A stretch of DNA of 40,652 bases from Streptosporangiaceae bacterium (GTDB lineage: Bacteria > Actinomycetota > Actinomycetes > Streptosporangiales > Streptosporangiaceae). Below, piece by piece: positions 31,976 to 40,563 of this stretch. The position numbers were made by a program, and so were the translations under genes. Location: contig JAFARZ010000138.1 in assembly GCA_019245115.1 (NCBI GenBank), positions 1 through 40,652 of the forward strand, given 5' to 3'. The notes under the pieces are model-generated. The model saw nothing but the letters and a program-made list of their open reading frames with translations. It had not been told where the DNA came from and did not search any database. Numbering within the stretch: position 1 is the first letter of the stretch; each line of letters opens with the position of its first letter.

Positions 31976-32919
31976 AACACCGCGAAGGTGGCGGGTTTGG
32001 CCTTGGCCAGCACCACGCGACCGCCATCGGCCTCCGCCATCGTCCGGGCCAGCGCCAGCCCGAGACCAGTGCCCTCGGGTCGTCCGCTGACACTGCGTTC
32101 GAAGATCCGGGAGACCAGATCCGGCGGCACCCCCTTGCCTTCGTCCTGGACCTCGATCACGACCGAACGCGCGTTCTGTGATGTCCGGATCGTGACCGTG
32201 CCGCCGCCGTGCATCAGCGCGTTGTCCAGTAGCGTGGCCAGGACCTGGGCGAGCCCGCCCGGCGTGAAGTGGGCGTGCAGGCCGCGGACGCCGACCACCG
32301 CGAGCTTGCGTCTGGCCCGCCGGAACGCGGGCTCCCACTCTACGACCTGCTGCCGCACCACCTCGTCGATCCCGGCCAGCGCCGCCGAAGGCGCCCGGCG
32401 AGCCGCGCTGAGCAGCTCATTCACCACGCTGGCGAGGCGCTCCGCCTGGGCCAGCGCGGCGCTGCCTTCCTCCCGGACCACCTCCGGATCGTCGGCGGCC
32501 GCGATCATCTCCTCCAGCCGCATCGACAGCGCGGTGAGCGGGGTCCGCAGCTGGTGCGAGACGTCCACCGCCAGCTCGCGGTCGGCGGACAGCAGGCTGC
32601 TCAGCCGCCGGGCCGAGCTGTCGAGCCCGTCCGCGACCTGGTCCAGGTCCGCCACGCCGTAGCGCCGTCCGAGCGGGCGGGGATCCCCGGCGCCCAGCCG
32701 GCCAGCCGCCTCGGCCAGTTCCTCGACCGGCCGGGCCAGCCACCGGGACAGTATCCGGGCGAGCCACGCGGCAAGCACCAGCGCGACCGTCATGACCGCC
32801 CCGATCACCGCGACCGTGCCGCCATTGCGGCCGCCGTTCCATATAATCGCGGGAATCCCGACGACCAGCTCAGCAATTACCGCGACCGCGGTAATGGCGC
32901 CCCAGAGTCTGCTCCGCAC
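31921..32919 (-). CDS. Two-component sensor histidine kinase
   Basis: 332 residues from GTG 32919, 3 bp after the response regulator stop. Two transmembrane helices flank a very short extracytoplasmic stretch (about 5-28 and 36-57), followed by HAMP (ARPVEELAEAAGRLGAGD), the dimerisation helix with phospho-acceptor His in AVDVSHQLRTPLTAL (about 121), N-box (LLDNALMHG), G1 (DEGKGVP) and G2 (GTGLGLALA). The short extracytoplasmic loop argues for sensing in or near the membrane. The last 25 residues, encoded in the G-rich tract, are proline/lysine-rich. It pairs with the response regulator upstream. Confidence 0.95.
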   Translation of the reverse strand: MRSRLWGAITAVAVIAELVVGIPAIIWNGGRNGGTVAVIGAVMTVALVLAAWLARILSRWLARPVEELAEAAGRLGAGDPRPLGRRYGVADLDQVADGLDSSARRLSSLLSADRELAVDVSHQLRTPLTALSMRLEEMIAAADDPEVVREEGSAALAQAERLASVVNELLSAARRAPSAALAGIDEVVRQQVVEWEPAFRRARRKLAVVGVRGLHAHFTPGGLAQVLATLLDNALMHGGGTVTIRTSQNARSVVIEVQDEGKGVPPDLVSRIFERSVSGRPEGTGLGLALARTMAEADGGRVVLAKAKPATFAVFLHRNAPRTPAPPKSGPA

Positions 32920-32922
32920 GGG

Positions 32923-33594
32923 TCAGTCGCCGCGTTCGAAGCGGAACCCCACACCGCGGATCGTCGTGATATAGCGCGGATTGTGGGCATCATCGCCGAG
33001 CTTGCGGCGCAGCCATGAAATGTGCATGTCCAGGGTTTTGGTGGACGTCCACCATTTCGCGTCCCACACCTCGGCCATGATCTGCTCCCGGGTGACCACC
33101 TTGCCGGCGTCCCGCACCAGCAGCCAGAGCAGGTCGAACTCCTTGGTCGTCAGGTCGAGCTCGGTGTCGCCGTGCCACGCGCGGCGGGCCTCCGGGTCGA
33201 TCCTGATCCCCCGGACCGCGGGGCTCTCACTGGTGCCGCGGCGCAGCAGGGCACGCACCCTGGCCAGCAGCTCGGCCAGCCGGAACGGCTTGGTGACGTA
33301 GTCATCGGCGCCGGCGTCCAGGCCCACGACGGTGTCCACCTCGTCGGCGCGGGCGGTCAGGATCAGCACGGGCACGGCATGTCCTTCGGCCCGCACGCGG
33401 CGGCACACCTCCAGGCCGTCCAGTTCGGGCAGCCCGATGTCGAGCAGGATCAGGTCGGCCCCCTCGCCGAGCGCGCGGTCCAGGGTGCTGGGGCCGTCCG
33501 CCGTAACGTCTACCTCATAGCCTTCCCGGCGCAGCGCGCGAGAGAGTGGTTCGGCGATCGAGAGATCGTCCTCAGCGAGCAGCACCCTGGTCAT
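32923..33594 (-). CDS. OmpR/PhoB-family response regulator
   Basis: 223 residues from ATG 33594. The receiver domain begins VLLAEDDLSIAEPLSRAL, with the phospho-acceptor Asp52 in DLILLDIGLPELDG, conserved Thr and Lys (LTARADEV, YVTKPF). The winged-helix C-terminal domain ends with LDMHISWLRRKLGDDAHNPRYITTIRGVGFRFE. It forms a coupled pair with the kinase gene that follows by 3 bp. It lies 43 bp after the carboxylase beta gene and on the same strand, so transcription may read through from it. Signal unknown. Confidence 0.96.
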   Translation of the reverse strand: MTRVLLAEDDLSIAEPLSRALRREGYEVDVTADGPSTLDRALGEGADLILLDIGLPELDGLEVCRRVRAEGHAVPVLILTARADEVDTVVGLDAGADDYVTKPFRLAELLARVRALLRRGTSESPAVRGIRIDPEARRAWHGDTELDLTTKEFDLLWLLVRDAGKVVTREQIMAEVWDAKWWTSTKTLDMHISWLRRKLGDDAHNPRYITTIRGVGFRFERGD

Positions 33595-33637
33595 ACACCC
33601 AATAGTAAAACCACGGTAAAGCCCTGTGTAATTTAAG

Positions 33638-35191
33638 CTACGCTGGGCTGATGCTGTGGCGGCGCCGGGGCTGATGACGATCCCTCCCCCGCGCCACGCC
33701 GAACCGCTTGATCAGCTCGCTCCGCAGGTCCTCCGGCTCGACGATCTCATCCACGACCAGCTCCGACGCCAGCCGCAGCAGATCGATGTCCTGCTCGTAC
33801 TCCTTGCGCAGCTTGTCGGTCTCGGCCTTGCGCGCACCGGGGTCGGCGATCGCGTCCAGTTTGTTGGCATAGACGGCGTTCACCGCGGCCTCGGCGCCCA
33901 TCACCGCGATCTTGGCGGTGGGCAGCGCCAGCGTCGCGTCCGGCTCGAATCCCGGCCCGGCCATGGCATAAAGTCCGGCCCCGTAAGCCTTGCGCACGAC
34001 CACGCAGATCTTCGGCACGGTCGCGTCGGCCATGGCGGCGATCATCTTGGCGCCGTGCCTGATGATCCCCTGCCGTTCGACCGCGGTGCCGACCATGAAG
34101 CCCGGCACGTCGGCCAGGAACAGCAGCGGGATGTTAAATGCGTCACACACCTGCATGAACCGGGCGGCCTTGTCCGCCGAGTCCACGAACAGCACGCCGC
34201 CCTTGTGCATGGGGTTGTTGGCCACCACGCCGATCACGTGCCCGTCCAGCCGCGCGAACCCGGTCACCACCTCCCTGGCCCACAGCGCGTGGATCTCGAA
34301 CAGCGACTCCTCATCCACCAGGCCCCGGATGTAGCGCCGCATGTCGAAGGCCTGGCGCTCACTTTCCGGCACCAGCGCCCGCAGGTCAATTTTTTCGGCG
34401 GGGGGAACCGTCCCCCCGCGCCCCCGCGGCTTAGGCTCCGTACCACGAACGGACGGTGGTTCCCCCTCCCAGTTCTGCGGCAGGTAGCCCAGGTAGGCCT
34501 TGACGGCGGCTATCGCGTCCGGTTCGTCTTTGGCCAGGTAGTGACCGCTGCCGGACACCGTGCAGTGCAGCCGCGCGCCGCCCATGTCCTCCAGCGTGGT
34601 CTTCTCGCTGACCACCATCTCGACCATGCGGGGGCTGCCCAGGTACATGGAGGCGTTGCCTTCGACCATCGCGGTGAAGTCACAAAAGGCCGGGATGTAG
34701 GCGCCGCCCGCCGCCGACGGCCCGAACAGGGCACAGACCTGGGGGATCGAGCCGGATGCCCGGATCTGGGTGCGGAAAATGCGGCCCGCGCCGCGGCGGC
34801 CGGGAAACATCTCGACCTGGTCGGTGATGCGCGCGCCGGCCGAGTCGACCAGGTAGATCATCGGGATGCCCGTGTCATATGCCTTCTCGATGATCCGGAT
34901 GATCTTCTCCACGGTCCGGGCGCCCCACGAGCCCGCCTTGACGGTGGAGTCGTTGGCCATCACCGCGACCGGGCGGCCGTCGATGGCGCCTGTCCCGGTG
35001 ACGACCCCGTCAGCCGGCAGGCCGTCGGCCAGGGCGTTGGCGTAGCGCCCGTCCTCGGTGAACGTGCCATCGTCGAGGAGAATGGCTATCCGCTCGCGCG
35101 CGAACAACTTCCCCTTGGCCGCCGCGGCTTCGTGGTACTTGGGCGCTCCGCCCCGCTCAATGGATTCGCGGATCTTGGCCATGTCGGTCAT
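33638..35191 (-). CDS. Acyl-CoA carboxylase beta subunit (carboxyltransferase)
   Basis: 517 residues from ATG 35191 (ATGA overlap with the upstream lyase). The frame extends upstream to 36226 but that part reads the lyase gene in a wrong frame. Motifs are GGAPKYHEAAAAKGKLFARERI, the N-terminal crotonase-like core (SAGARITDQVEMFPGRRGAG, CALFGPSAAGGAYIPAF) and the second half (NPMHKGGVLFVDSADKAARF, PLLFLADVPGFMVG, VVRKAYGAGLYAMAGPGFEPDA). The subunit transfers CO2 from biotin to propionyl-, methylcrotonyl- or a related acyl-CoA; the neighbouring HMG-CoA lyase-like gene favours methylcrotonyl-CoA in leucine breakdown. A short low-complexity insert (about 248-266, EPKPRGRGGTVPPAEK) coincides with a repeat element in the DNA. 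No alpha (biotin carboxylase) gene is in the window. Confidence 0.95.
   Translation of the reverse strand: MTDMAKIRESIERGGAPKYHEAAAAKGKLFARERIAILLDDGTFTEDGRYANALADGLPADGVVTGTGAIDGRPVAVMANDSTVKAGSWGARTVEKIIRIIEKAYDTGIPMIYLVDSAGARITDQVEMFPGRRGAGRIFRTQIRASGSIPQVCALFGPSAAGGAYIPAFCDFTAMVEGNASMYLGSPRMVEMVVSEKTTLEDMGGARLHCTVSGSGHYLAKDEPDAIAAVKAYLGYLPQNWEGEPPSVRGTEPKPRGRGGTVPPAEKIDLRALVPESERQAFDMRRYIRGLVDEESLFEIHALWAREVVTGFARLDGHVIGVVANNPMHKGGVLFVDSADKAARFMQVCDAFNIPLLFLADVPGFMVGTAVERQGIIRHGAKMIAAMADATVPKICVVVRKAYGAGLYAMAGPGFEPDATLALPTAKIAVMGAEAAVNAVYANKLDAIADPGARKAETDKLRKEYEQDIDLLRLASELVVDEIVEPEDLRSELIKRFGVARGRDRHQPRRRHSISPA
34398..34441. repeat. REP-like G/C hairpin inside the carboxylase beta gene
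   Basis: GCGGGGGG (34398-34405) and CCCCCCGC (34412-34419) form an 8-bp stem with a 6-nt loop, then a C-rich run and CTTAGGCTCCGTACC begin at about 34430. The architecture (G6 hairpin, about 10-15 nt, CTTAGGCTC) matches the element at 27007-27075. It is read in frame as a proline/arginine/glycine linker, so the gene tolerates it. Confidence 0.6.
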
Positions 35192-36099
35192 GCGGGAATC
35201 GTCCTTGTCCTCGGGCCGGCGCGGAGGACCTGGGATGGCAGCGTGCGGCCGATGATGCGCTCGGCATCGGCGGCCGCGTCGATCATCGCTTCCAGGTCGA
35301 TCCCGGTGTCGACGCCCATGTCCTCGACCATGTGGACCAGTTCCTCGGTGGCGATGTTGCCGGTCGCGCCGGGCGCATAGGGGCAGCCGCCCAGCCCGCC
35401 GACCGAGGCGTCGAAGTCGCTGACGCCGAGTTCCAGCGCGGCGAGCACGTTCGCCAGCCCGGTGCCGCGGGTGTTGTGGAAGTGCAGGTTCAGGTTCTGT
35501 TCCGGGTACTTTGCGCGGAAGGCACCGACCAGGGCCCGCACCCGGGCCGGCGTCGCCATCCCCGTCGTGTCGCCAAAGGACGTGGAGTCGGCGCCATCGG
35601 TTATCGCGCGGCCGACCACCGACACCGTCCGCTCGACGGGGACGTCTCCCTCGTACGGGCAGCCCCACGCGGTGGACACGATGACCTGGACCGTCGCGTC
35701 GCGTTCGTGCGCCATCGCGATGATCTCCGCGATCTCGTCCAATGATTGCCCGGTGGAGCGATTGACGTTCTTCCTGTTGTGCGTCTCCGAAGCGGAGACG
35801 ACCGCCTCGAGCTCGGTGAACCCCGCGTCCATGGCGCGGATGGCGCCGCGCAGGTTCGGCACCAGCGCCGAGTAGCGGATATCCGGCGCCTTCGCGGCTC
35901 GCTTCCACACCTCGTCCGCGTCGGCCATCTGGGGTATCGCGTCCGGCCGGACGAACGAGACGGCTTCGATCCGTTTGACCCCGGTGACCGACAGCCGGTC
36001 GAGCAGCGCCACCTTGGCGTCGGTAGGTACCGGATCCTCGTTCTGCAGCCCGTCGCGGGGCCCGACCTCGCGCAGCGAGATCTTCTGCGGTAGATCCAT
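35188..36099 (-). CDS. Hydroxymethylglutaryl-CoA lyase family protein
   Basis: 303 residues. The start ISLREVGPRDGLQNEDPVP is the HMG-CoA lyase metal-binding N-terminus, FVRPDAIPQMADAD is the next conserved block, and the signature GGLGGCPYAPGATGNIATEEL (with catalytic Cys about 236) is diagnostic. It cleaves HMG-CoA to acetyl-CoA and acetoacetate in leucine catabolism. Partnered with the carboxylase beta gene (ATGA overlap), consistent with a liu-like leucine degradation pair, though HMG-CoA-like substrates in other pathways are not excluded. Confidence 0.95.
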   Translation of the reverse strand: MDLPQKISLREVGPRDGLQNEDPVPTDAKVALLDRLSVTGVKRIEAVSFVRPDAIPQMADADEVWKRAAKAPDIRYSALVPNLRGAIRAMDAGFTELEAVVSASETHNRKNVNRSTGQSLDEIAEIIAMAHERDATVQVIVSTAWGCPYEGDVPVERTVSVVGRAITDGADSTSFGDTTGMATPARVRALVGAFRAKYPEQNLNLHFHNTRGTGLANVLAALELGVSDFDASVGGLGGCPYAPGATGNIATEELVHMVEDMGVDTGIDLEAMIDAAADAERIIGRTLPSQVLRAGPRTRTIPA

Positions 36100-36128
36100 G
36101 TGTCCAGACTAAGGTTTTACTCGCCGGG

Positions 36129-36647
36129 TCAGGGCTGGTACCGCTGCTGGCGCTCCAGGCGCCGCTGTTCGTCCTCGACCAGCCGGAAGAGCGTGGTCTG
36201 CACGGACTCGACGTGCGGGATGTCATTGAGAAGGATCTGGCCGTGCTCGCCGGCCGACTCGACCACCAGCCGGCCGCTGCCCAGCAGCCGGTCGAGCAGC
36301 CCCTTGGCGAACGACACGTCGTTGACCCTGGCCAGCGGGATGTCCCGGCCCTGCCGGGTGATGATCCCCGCCCGCATGCGCAGCCGCCGGGTGGTGAGCT
36401 CGTAGGTGGTGGTCCGCCAGCGAAGTACCGGCACCATCAGCCACACCATCAGGGCCAGGATCGCCACCGCGGCCAGCACCAGCCGGAAGACCGCCGCGTA
36501 TCGTCCTGACGGGATCGCCACCACCGCCACCAGCGCGGCCGCCACCACGACCACCGCGATCAGCATCGGTTTGATCAGCGTCTTCCAGTGCGGATGCAGC
36601 AGCACGACGGGCTGTTCATCGTCGGCGTATGAAGCATCTTGGCCCAT
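36129..36647 (-). CDS. PH-domain (bPH2-type) membrane protein
   Basis: 172 residues from ATG 36647 (the frame extends to 36686, over the spacer). Two hydrophobic segments (LIKPMLIAVVVVAAALVAVVA and VFRLVLAAVAILALMVWLMVPVL) precede a bacterial pleckstrin-homology domain (WRTTTYELTTRRLRMRAGIITRQGRDIPLARVNDVS). The C-terminal basic helix (LFRLVEDEQRRLERQQRYQ) is cytoplasmic. Such proteins are common in actinomycetes near carboxylase and biotin-ligase genes; the function is unknown. Divergent from the glycosyltransferase-like gene. Confidence 0.88.
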   Translation of the reverse strand: MGQDASYADDEQPVVLLHPHWKTLIKPMLIAVVVVAAALVAVVAIPSGRYAAVFRLVLAAVAILALMVWLMVPVLRWRTTTYELTTRRLRMRAGIITRQGRDIPLARVNDVSFAKGLLDRLLGSGRLVVESAGEHGQILLNDIPHVESVQTTLFRLVEDEQRRLERQQRYQP

Positions 36648-36701
36648 ACCGCAAATCGTCCCACGGTTTGGCGGCGGGTCGATCATGGCACAATTCCGCT
36701 G

Positions 36702-38231
36702 GTGGAGTTGCTACGTCGGCACTGGGTACGTCGGCACTGGGTACGTCGGCACTGGGTATTCGCTATCGCGCTGGCCGCCGCCATAACGATGCGGATATTC
36801 GTCATGCTGGCGTTCCGGCCGGTCATGTGGTTCGGCGGCGACTCCGCCTCCTACCTCGCGACGGGGCTACGGCTTATCCCCGACCCCAGCCGGGTCGGCG
36901 GTTACGGATTCATGCTGTGGGCGCTGCGGCCGCTGCACAGCTTCGTGGCCGTCGCGGCCGTCCAGCACGCGATGGGCCTGGCGATCGGCGTGCTGATCTA
37001 CTTGCTGGCCCACCGGTACCGGGTGCCGGGCTGGGCGGCCACGCTGGCAGCCCTCCCGGTGCTCTTCGACGCCTATGAGCTCCAGCTCGAATCCGATGTG
37101 CTGCCCGACGTCGCGTTCGCCTTCCTTGTCATGGTGGCGCTGTACCTACTGCTGCGTTCCGCGGTTGAACGCCGTCTGGCTGACGTAGCGGTCGCCGGAC
37201 TCGCGCTCGGGCTGTCGGCGATCCTGTGGCCGGTCGGACTGGTGCTGCTCCTGGTCCTCTTGGTGGCACTGGTCGCTGGAGTGCTCAGGAAGCGGGTCGG
37301 CTGGCTGGCCGTGGCGGCCGCCCTGGGGTGCGGGATCGTACCCGTGCTGGGCTACGCCGCGTGGTTCGACGCGCATCAGCACCAGTTCAGCCTCACCCGC
37401 AGCGATGGTGTCTTCCTGTGGTCGCGGACCATGTCGTTCGCTGACTGCGCGGTGATAAAACCTCCATCTGACGAACGGCGGTTGTGTCCCCCGCCGGGAC
37501 CGCGCATCGCCGCCTCGCTGTACATCTGGGACGGCGACTCTCCCCTGCTGCGGATGCCCGGCGGCCGGTTCTCGGCGCGGACCAACTCGCTCGCGATGGA
37601 CTTCGCGCTCCGGGCCATCACCGCTCAGCCGGGTGGATACGCCGCCGCGGTCGCGCACGACTTGGCCTTGAGCTTCTACTGGAACCGGCCGGTGCATCCG
37701 GACCCGGGCATCGTGGACCGGTATCAGTTTTCTTTTGCGGCCACGGCCTGGGTACCGGCCAGCATGAGCACTCCCGGCGGCGGAACCGTGGCCCGCGACC
37801 AGGTCCGGTACGCCGGTCAGCCGGCCGCCACCCGGGTCGTGGAGCCGTTCGCGTCGTGGCTGGTCAGCTATCAGAGGTGGGGGTACCTGCGCGGGACGCT
37901 GCTCGGCGTCATCCTCCTCGGCGGCCTCGCCGTGATGATCGTGAGGCGCAAGGGCTCCGGCTCGTCAGCGGGCGCCCTCCCATGGGCGTTCGCGGTCACC
38001 ATCCTGGTCGTCCCGCCGCTGATCGCCGACTTCGACCTGCGCTACCTGGTCCCCGCGGTGCCGGTGGCCTGCCTCGCCGCGGTGCTGTCCTTCGGTAAGC
38101 GGACGTGGACGACGTCACCGGCGGCCACCGCGACGACGGCGCGTCCAGCCTTGACGGCACCCGCCGAAGACACCAGGACGACAAGCCTGCCGTCCGAGTC
38201 CACGTCGACCGCCTCGCCGGACAGTACCTGA
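36702..38231 (+). CDS. Polytopic membrane protein, glycosyltransferase-39-like (paralogue 1)
   Basis: 509 residues if GTG 36702 is used; the frame extends to 36639. It has a glycosyltransferase 39/PMT-like appearance: about 10 hydrophobic segments and a central soluble loop with FLWSRTMSFADCAVIKPP shared with the paralogue at 38959 (FLWSRTMSFANCAIIKPP). The first residues contain RRHWV three times from a perfect 15-bp tandem repeat. The tail after LSFGKR is Thr/Ser/Pro-rich and overlaps the biotin ligase gene on the other strand by 190 bp, so the true end may be earlier by lost stop codon. Sugar donor (probably polyprenyl-linked) and acceptor are unknown. Confidence 0.75.
   Translation: MELLRRHWVRRHWVRRHWVFAIALAAAITMRIFVMLAFRPVMWFGGDSASYLATGLRLIPDPSRVGGYGFMLWALRPLHSFVAVAAVQHAMGLAIGVLIYLLAHRYRVPGWAATLAALPVLFDAYELQLESDVLPDVAFAFLVMVALYLLLRSAVERRLADVAVAGLALGLSAILWPVGLVLLLVLLVALVAGVLRKRVGWLAVAAALGCGIVPVLGYAAWFDAHQHQFSLTRSDGVFLWSRTMSFADCAVIKPPSDERRLCPPPGPRIAASLYIWDGDSPLLRMPGGRFSARTNSLAMDFALRAITAQPGGYAAAVAHDLALSFYWNRPVHPDPGIVDRYQFSFAATAWVPASMSTPGGGTVARDQVRYAGQPAATRVVEPFASWLVSYQRWGYLRGTLLGVILLGGLAVMIVRRKGSGSSAGALPWAFAVTILVVPPLIADFDLRYLVPAVPVACLAAVLSFGKRTWTTSPAATATTARPALTAPAEDTRTTSLPSESTSTASPDST
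36712..36756 (+). repeat. Three perfect 15-bp tandem repeats in the gene start
   Basis: tacgtcggcactggg is present three times without mismatch (36712-36726, 36727-36741, 36742-36756). It encodes RRHWV repeats at residues about 4-18 of the membrane protein, just before its first transmembrane helix. In-frame unit length allows repeat-number variation without frameshift. Confidence 0.95.
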
Positions 38232-38944
38232 CCGCCAGGCCGCTCGACCCGGACCTGCCGGCCGAGCGTCTCGCAGAGCGACTTGTATTCCGTCCTCAGC
38301 TCGGTCGTCTTACCACGGGCCCGTCGCCAGGCTTGGTACCTGCGCTCGAAGGCCAGCAGTATCCCGGTCAGCAAAGGTTCCCGGTCCAGCAGGGTCGAAC
38401 CCTGGATCCGCAGCGACGTGGCTGGCAGCCCGCCCGGGCCGGGCGGCGGAAGCTCGTCCGGGCCGGAGGAAACATTCAGCCCGATGCCGACCACCACCGC
38501 GTCGCCGGTGACCTCGGCGAGGATGCCGGCCAGCTTACGTTCCTCGATGAGCACGTCGTTGGGCCACTTGAGGGTGGCGTTGATCCCGGTCGCGCCGCGG
38601 ACCGCGGCGACGACCGCGACGCCCGTCAGCAGCGGGAGCCAGCCCTGCCGCGGAACCGGCACCGTGGCCGGGCGGAGCAGCATGGAGAAGGTGAGTGCGG
38701 CGCGCGGCGGCGAGACCCACGAACGCCCCATCCGCCCCCGGCCGGCCGTCTGTTCCTCGGCGACCAGCACCAGTCCTTCGGGCGCACCCTGCCGTGCCCG
38801 CGCCAGCAGATCGGCGTTGGTCGAGGGGGTGCGCTGTACCAATTCGATTTCGCGCCACATGCCGTCGGTGGGCACGGCGCTGACATCCAGGGCTTTCCGC
38901 TCGATGGGAGCGGCCTGGTCTGGGGTAACGTCTCCGGGTTTCAT
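38042..38944 (-). CDS. birA: Biotin--[acetyl-CoA carboxylase] ligase
   Basis: 300 residues. Motif GRGRMGRSWVSPPRAALTFSMLLRP (about 67-90) is the biotinyl-AMP loop, TLKWPNDVL (about 123-131) and GIGLNVSSGPDELP follow, and a C-terminal SH3-like domain (GRQVRVERPGG, SGEAVDVDSDGRLVV). There is no N-terminal helix-turn-helix, so it is a group I ligase without repressor function. It biotinylates acyl-CoA carboxylases such as the one whose beta subunit lies at 33638. Convergently overlaps the membrane protein gene for 190 bp. Confidence 0.95.
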   Translation of the reverse strand: MKPGDVTPDQAAPIERKALDVSAVPTDGMWREIELVQRTPSTNADLLARARQGAPEGLVLVAEEQTAGRGRMGRSWVSPPRAALTFSMLLRPATVPVPRQGWLPLLTGVAVVAAVRGATGINATLKWPNDVLIEERKLAGILAEVTGDAVVVGIGLNVSSGPDELPPPGPGGLPATSLRIQGSTLLDREPLLTGILLAFERRYQAWRRARGKTTELRTEYKSLCETLGRQVRVERPGGQVLSGEAVDVDSDGRLVVLVSSAGAVKAGRAVVAVAAGDVVHVRLPKDSTAARQATGTAGTR

Positions 38945-38958
38945 CTCAACCCACTATT

Positions 38959-40563
38959 GTGCAGGTGCCGGGTAGAAAAATGTGGCAGGCGCCGGAGAGG
39001 GAGTGTCGTTTGACAGGTCTGCAGACCGGCCAGCGCGGCGCCCCGTCTGGGTCGCACTTCCAGCTGTGGCCGCCGCAGGTCTCGTGGGACTTGGGCGCCG
39101 CTGGCGCGCGGGCCCGCGTGGCCGCCGCGAGCCTGACCCCGGCCGCCCTGTGGCGCAACCACCGGCTGTTCACGATCACCGCCCTGGTTTCGGTCCTGCC
39201 TCGCTTCGTCGCGGCCATGGGCTTCAAGCCCGCCCTGTTCATCCAGGATTCCTTCTCGTACATGGGCGAGGGAACCCATCTCAGCCTGGGACAACTCCGT
39301 CCGGCCGGATATCCGATCCTCCTGCGCTTCCTGGAGCCGTTCCACAGCCTGCTGCTCGTCACCACCCTGCAGCACATCATGGGCCTGGCCATCGGCGCGA
39401 TCGTCTACGGCGTGCTGCGCACGCGCGGGTTGCCGGCCTGGGGAGCCACGCTGGCTACCGTGCCAACGCTGTTCGACTCGCGGCAGATCTGGCTGGAGTC
39501 CTCGATCCTGCCCGACACGCTGTTCACGCTCGTGCTCCTGATCGCTGTCGCCATCCTCATTGTCCGGCGCAAGCCGGCGATCTGGGAGGCGGTTCTCGTC
39601 GGGCTGCTGGTGGCCTACGCCTCGGTGATCCGCGGCAACGGAGCGCCGGCGTTCGTGGTCATCTTCGCCTTCCTGCTGATCCGCCGGGTGGGCTGGCGGG
39701 TGATCACCGCCTGCGTGGCGGCGTTCGCGGTTCCGCTGCTTGGTTACATGACGTGGTTCCATGCCGCATACGGACAGTTCAACATCACCAACAGCACCGG
39801 GATGTTCCTGTGGTCGCGGACCATGTCGTTCGCGAACTGCGCCATCATCAAGCCGCCCGCCGACCTGCGGCCGCTGTGCCCGGAGAACCAGCCTGGCCAC
39901 CCGACGGGTCCGGCGCCCGCCTGGTCCGTCAACGCGGTGCTGGACGCGCGCAGCCCGGCCGCTTACCTCTGGGATCCCGGCGCGTGGTACCTGCACGACG
40001 CCCACCCCGGCATCAACGCCTACAACAACCACCTGGCAACGCAGTTCGCCGAGCGGGCCATCCTCGCCCAGCCGCTCGACTACCTGAAGACGGTCGGCGA
40101 GGGCGTGATGGTGACCTTCCTCGGCACCGACCGGTCTCAAAGCTACCTGTCGGACCACTTCACGGTAGCGCCGCATGTGACCACGCTCGCGCCGTACATG
40201 AAGCACGACGAGAAGAACTACGCGCACACCACGCAGAACACGCATGTGCACCAGCCGTGGGCTTACCTCATGTTCTGGTATCAGCTGCCGGTATGGTTCC
40301 CCGGCGTCGTCTTCCTGGGCGTGTTCCTCGCCGGGCTGGGCTGGCTCATCAGGCGCTGGCGGACCTGGGGGGTATACGCGGCGCTCGCCTGGGGGATCGC
40401 CTTCGTCAACCTGGTCGTGCCGATCGCCGCCCACGAACTCGACTACCGCTACGCACTCTCCGCCGTCCCCTTCGCCTGCCTGGCCCTGGCCCTATCCCTG
40501 AACCGCACCCCCGCCCCCGCCCCCGCCCCCGCCTACCCCGCGCCTCCCCCCGCCGCCAGCTAA
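38959..40563 (+). CDS. Polytopic membrane protein, glycosyltransferase-39-like (paralogue 2)
   Basis: 534 residues if GTG 38959 is used; ATG 38980 is an alternative. About 10 hydrophobic segments, the shared FLWSRTMSFANCAIIKPPAD block and a second soluble loop rich in His/Tyr (for example TVAPHVTTLAPYMKHDEKNY). The likeness to the gene at 36702 covers most of its length, making this an old tandem duplication with the biotin ligase inserted between. The C-terminal tail is Pro/Ala repeats (TPAPAPAPAYPAPPPAAS) from C-rich DNA. Confidence 0.78.
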   Translation: MQVPGRKMWQAPERECRLTGLQTGQRGAPSGSHFQLWPPQVSWDLGAAGARARVAAASLTPAALWRNHRLFTITALVSVLPRFVAAMGFKPALFIQDSFSYMGEGTHLSLGQLRPAGYPILLRFLEPFHSLLLVTTLQHIMGLAIGAIVYGVLRTRGLPAWGATLATVPTLFDSRQIWLESSILPDTLFTLVLLIAVAILIVRRKPAIWEAVLVGLLVAYASVIRGNGAPAFVVIFAFLLIRRVGWRVITACVAAFAVPLLGYMTWFHAAYGQFNITNSTGMFLWSRTMSFANCAIIKPPADLRPLCPENQPGHPTGPAPAWSVNAVLDARSPAAYLWDPGAWYLHDAHPGINAYNNHLATQFAERAILAQPLDYLKTVGEGVMVTFLGTDRSQSYLSDHFTVAPHVTTLAPYMKHDEKNYAHTTQNTHVHQPWAYLMFWYQLPVWFPGVVFLGVFLAGLGWLIRRWRTWGVYAALAWGIAFVNLVVPIAAHELDYRYALSAVPFACLALALSLNRTPAPAPAPAYPAPPPAAS

